From: a bacterium TMED221
GTDB lineage: Bacteria > Actinomycetota > Acidimicrobiia > Actinomarinales > Actinomarinaceae
Direction of reading: 5' to 3'
NCBI GenBank assembly: GCA_002169115.2
Contig: NHJS02000012.1
Coordinates: forward strand, 1-15,199
Length of the DNA: 15,199 nucleotides
The notes below the pieces were generated by a model, which saw only the letters and a program-made list of their open reading frames with translations, was not told where the DNA came from and searched no databases. Positions within the stretch are counted from its first letter, which is position 1, and each line of letters begins with the position of its first letter. Of this stretch, positions 14,079-15,199 are shown in pieces. Position numbers and translations under genes: made by a program.

Positions 14079-15142
14079 CCTTTGATAAAGTCAGGAAGAC
14101 CGTCACCTCCGGAGTCTTGATTTTCATCAAAATCTTTTGGCTTTCTTGTTGGTCTAGGCCCAAATCCGGCAGCAACTACGGTTACTTCAACAGCATCACC
14201 CAAGGTTTCATCCACTGTGTGTCCAAATATAATTTCAGCATTGTCATCTGCACGTTCTGTAATTACTCTTGCAGCTTCATTCACCTCTTGAAGTTTTAAG
14301 TCTTCAGATCCTGCTATTGTAATCAAAACACCTTCAGCACCGTCCATATTTGCTTCTAGTAGTGGCGAAGATATTGCAGCTTGTGCGGCATTTGGAGCTC
14401 TTTGTTCTCCTGTGGATCTACCTATACCAAGAACTGCGTTTCCTGCATCTTTTAGTATTGTTCTAACATCTGCAAAGTCAACATTTATAACACCCGGATT
14501 TGTTATTAGACCAGTAATGCCTTTAACGCCATTAGCTAAGATTTCATCAGATTTAATGTAAGCTTCGCTTACTTTTATATCCTTATCACTTATTTGTAAT
14601 AACCTATCGTTAGGAATTACAATTAGAGTGTCTACTACATCTCTTAAAGCCTGAATTCCTTCTTCAGCCTGAACAGATCTTCTTCTTCCTTCGAAACCGA
14701 AAGGTCGAGTTACAACACCAACAGTTAACGCACCTAATTCATGTGCAATATTTGCGATTACTGGCGAAGCTCCAGTACCAGTTCCGCCACCTTCACCAGC
14801 AGCAATAAAAACCATATCCGAACCTTTAAGTGCTTCAATAATCAATTCTTCAGAATCAATAGCAGCTTGTCTACCAACCTCAGGATTAGCACCCGCTCCA
14901 AGACCTCTTGTTGATTTCCTACCAAGATCAAGTTTCATGTCAGCTTTTGAGCCAAGTAGGCTTTGTGCGTCTGTATTACAAGCTACAAAATCTACTCCGC
15001 CAATATTCATTTTCATCATTCGATTGACAGCATTTGTACCACCACCGCCAACACCCATGACTTTGATTACAGCTGTATAATTTTTAGGTCTCATGTTTAA
15101 ATTAACTCCTTTTTGTTTAGTATTTTTTTTATTTTGTTTCAT
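14075..15142 (-). CDS. ftsZ: Cell division protein FtsZ
   Basis: FtsZ is the tubulin-like GTPase that forms the division ring. The 355-residue product has the GTP-binding signature GGGTGTG (118-124), the N-terminal GGGG loop (32-35) and the T7 catalytic loop NVDFAD (220-225). The core ends near residue 327. Only about 20 linker residues precede the C-terminal peptide GLPDFIKG (348-355), the SepF-binding tail, so the linker is short. The start is ambiguous. The ATG at 15142 adds a lysine-rich 16-residue extension, while Met17 (ATG at 15094) matches where Mycobacterium FtsZ begins (MxPxNYxAVIKV). Each has an upstream AAGGA-type site. The gene begins a tightly overlapping run with pgeF, yggS, sepF and yggT. 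Confidence 0.97.
   Translation of the reverse strand: MKQNKKNTKQKGVNLNMRPKNYTAVIKVMGVGGGGTNAVNRMMKMNIGGVDFVACNTDAQSLLGSKADMKLDLGRKSTRGLGAGANPEVGRQAAIDSEELIIEALKGSDMVFIAAGEGGGTGTGASPVIANIAHELGALTVGVVTRPFGFEGRRRSVQAEEGIQALRDVVDTLIVIPNDRLLQISDKDIKVSEAYIKSDEILANGVKGITGLITNPGVINVDFADVRTILKDAGNAVLGIGRSTGEQRAPNAAQAAISSPLLEANMDGAEGVLITIAGSEDLKLQEVNEAARVITERADDNAEIIFGHTVDETLGDAVEVTVVAAGFGPRPTRKPKDFDENQDSGGDGLPDFIKG
15106..15114 (-). promoter_or_regulatory. Internal ribosome-binding site for the second ftsZ start
   Basis: The minus strand reads AAAAAGGAG, ending 11 bases before the in-frame ATG at 15094. It is the best anti-16S match in the window, though the spacing is on the long side. It supports initiation at Met17, where homologous FtsZ proteins begin. 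Confidence 0.5.
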
Positions 15143-15199
15143 TAAAATCCTTTTTCAAAAAAAGAATATCATTAATACCGTGTTAAACAAATATATATT
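15143..15199 (-). other. Region upstream of ftsZ up to the window edge
   Basis: These 57 bases hold the ribosome site described separately and, on the minus strand, weak -10-like strings such as TATTAAT. ftsQ is the usual neighbour upstream of ftsZ in actinobacteria. All three minus-strand frames reach a stop within this stretch, so the last few codons of an upstream gene could be present, but nothing identifies them. Confidence 0.3.
15148..15155 (-). promoter_or_regulatory. Ribosome-binding site for the first ftsZ start
   Basis: The minus strand reads AAAAAGGA, ending five bases before the ATG at 15142, which is good spacing. It supports the longer form of FtsZ. Confidence 0.5.

Noticed and set aside
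13729..14299. Plus-strand open frames opposite pgeF and ftsZ
   Set aside because: Both lie inside well-supported genes and look like antisense translations.

Overview
The window is an AT-rich, very densely packed piece of bacterial chromosome. It carries 17 protein genes, no RNA genes and no mobile elements; the longest stretch without a gene is 123 bases (8918-9040). The neighbourhood ftsZ - pgeF - yggS - sepF - yggT, followed by traR/dksA-like - lspA - rluD - dnaE, is a hallmark actinobacterial order. ThyX, a eukaryote-like (type 2) IleRS and SepF fit the same assignment. Low G+C, short proteins and overlapping genes point to a streamlined marine actinobacterium of the Candidatus Actinomarina kind. 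This is inference from gene order and composition; no marker RNA gene is present to confirm it.

Layout. (a) 1-1868, minus strand: nth (endonuclease III), ccdA (thiol-disulfide transporter) and the start of ygfZ (folate-binding Fe-S maintenance protein, cut by the window edge). (b) 1909-2736, plus: an EamA/DMT-type exporter, converging on a small two-helix membrane protein (2726-2989, minus). (c) 3019-3681, plus: thyX. (d) 3678-8917, minus: traR/dksA-like, lspA, an rluD-like pseudouridine synthase, dnaE, and a 69-residue protein of unknown function. (e) 9041-12172, plus: ileS alone. (f) 12169-15142, minus: ftsZ, pgeF, yggS, sepF, yggT.

How the genes work together. FtsZ and SepF form the division-ring polymer and its membrane anchor, and both carry the expected contact regions. 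PgeF and YggS are the usual housekeeping companions (cell-wall precursor quality control and PLP homeostasis). DnaE keeps all nine PHP metal ligands, so it probably proofreads its own synthesis. ThyX supplies dTMP, Nth repairs oxidised bases, and LspA matures lipoproteins.

Main points of interest. Several starts lack a Shine-Dalgarno sequence but have a TANNNT -10 box ending exactly 7 bases before the ATG, the layout of leaderless transcripts. IleRS has changed histidines in both its synthetic site (HYGN for HxGH) and its editing site. ileS sits in its ancestral place but points the other way, and divIVA is missing from its usual spot. All three convergent gene pairs overlap at their 3' ends, leaving no room between them for terminators.
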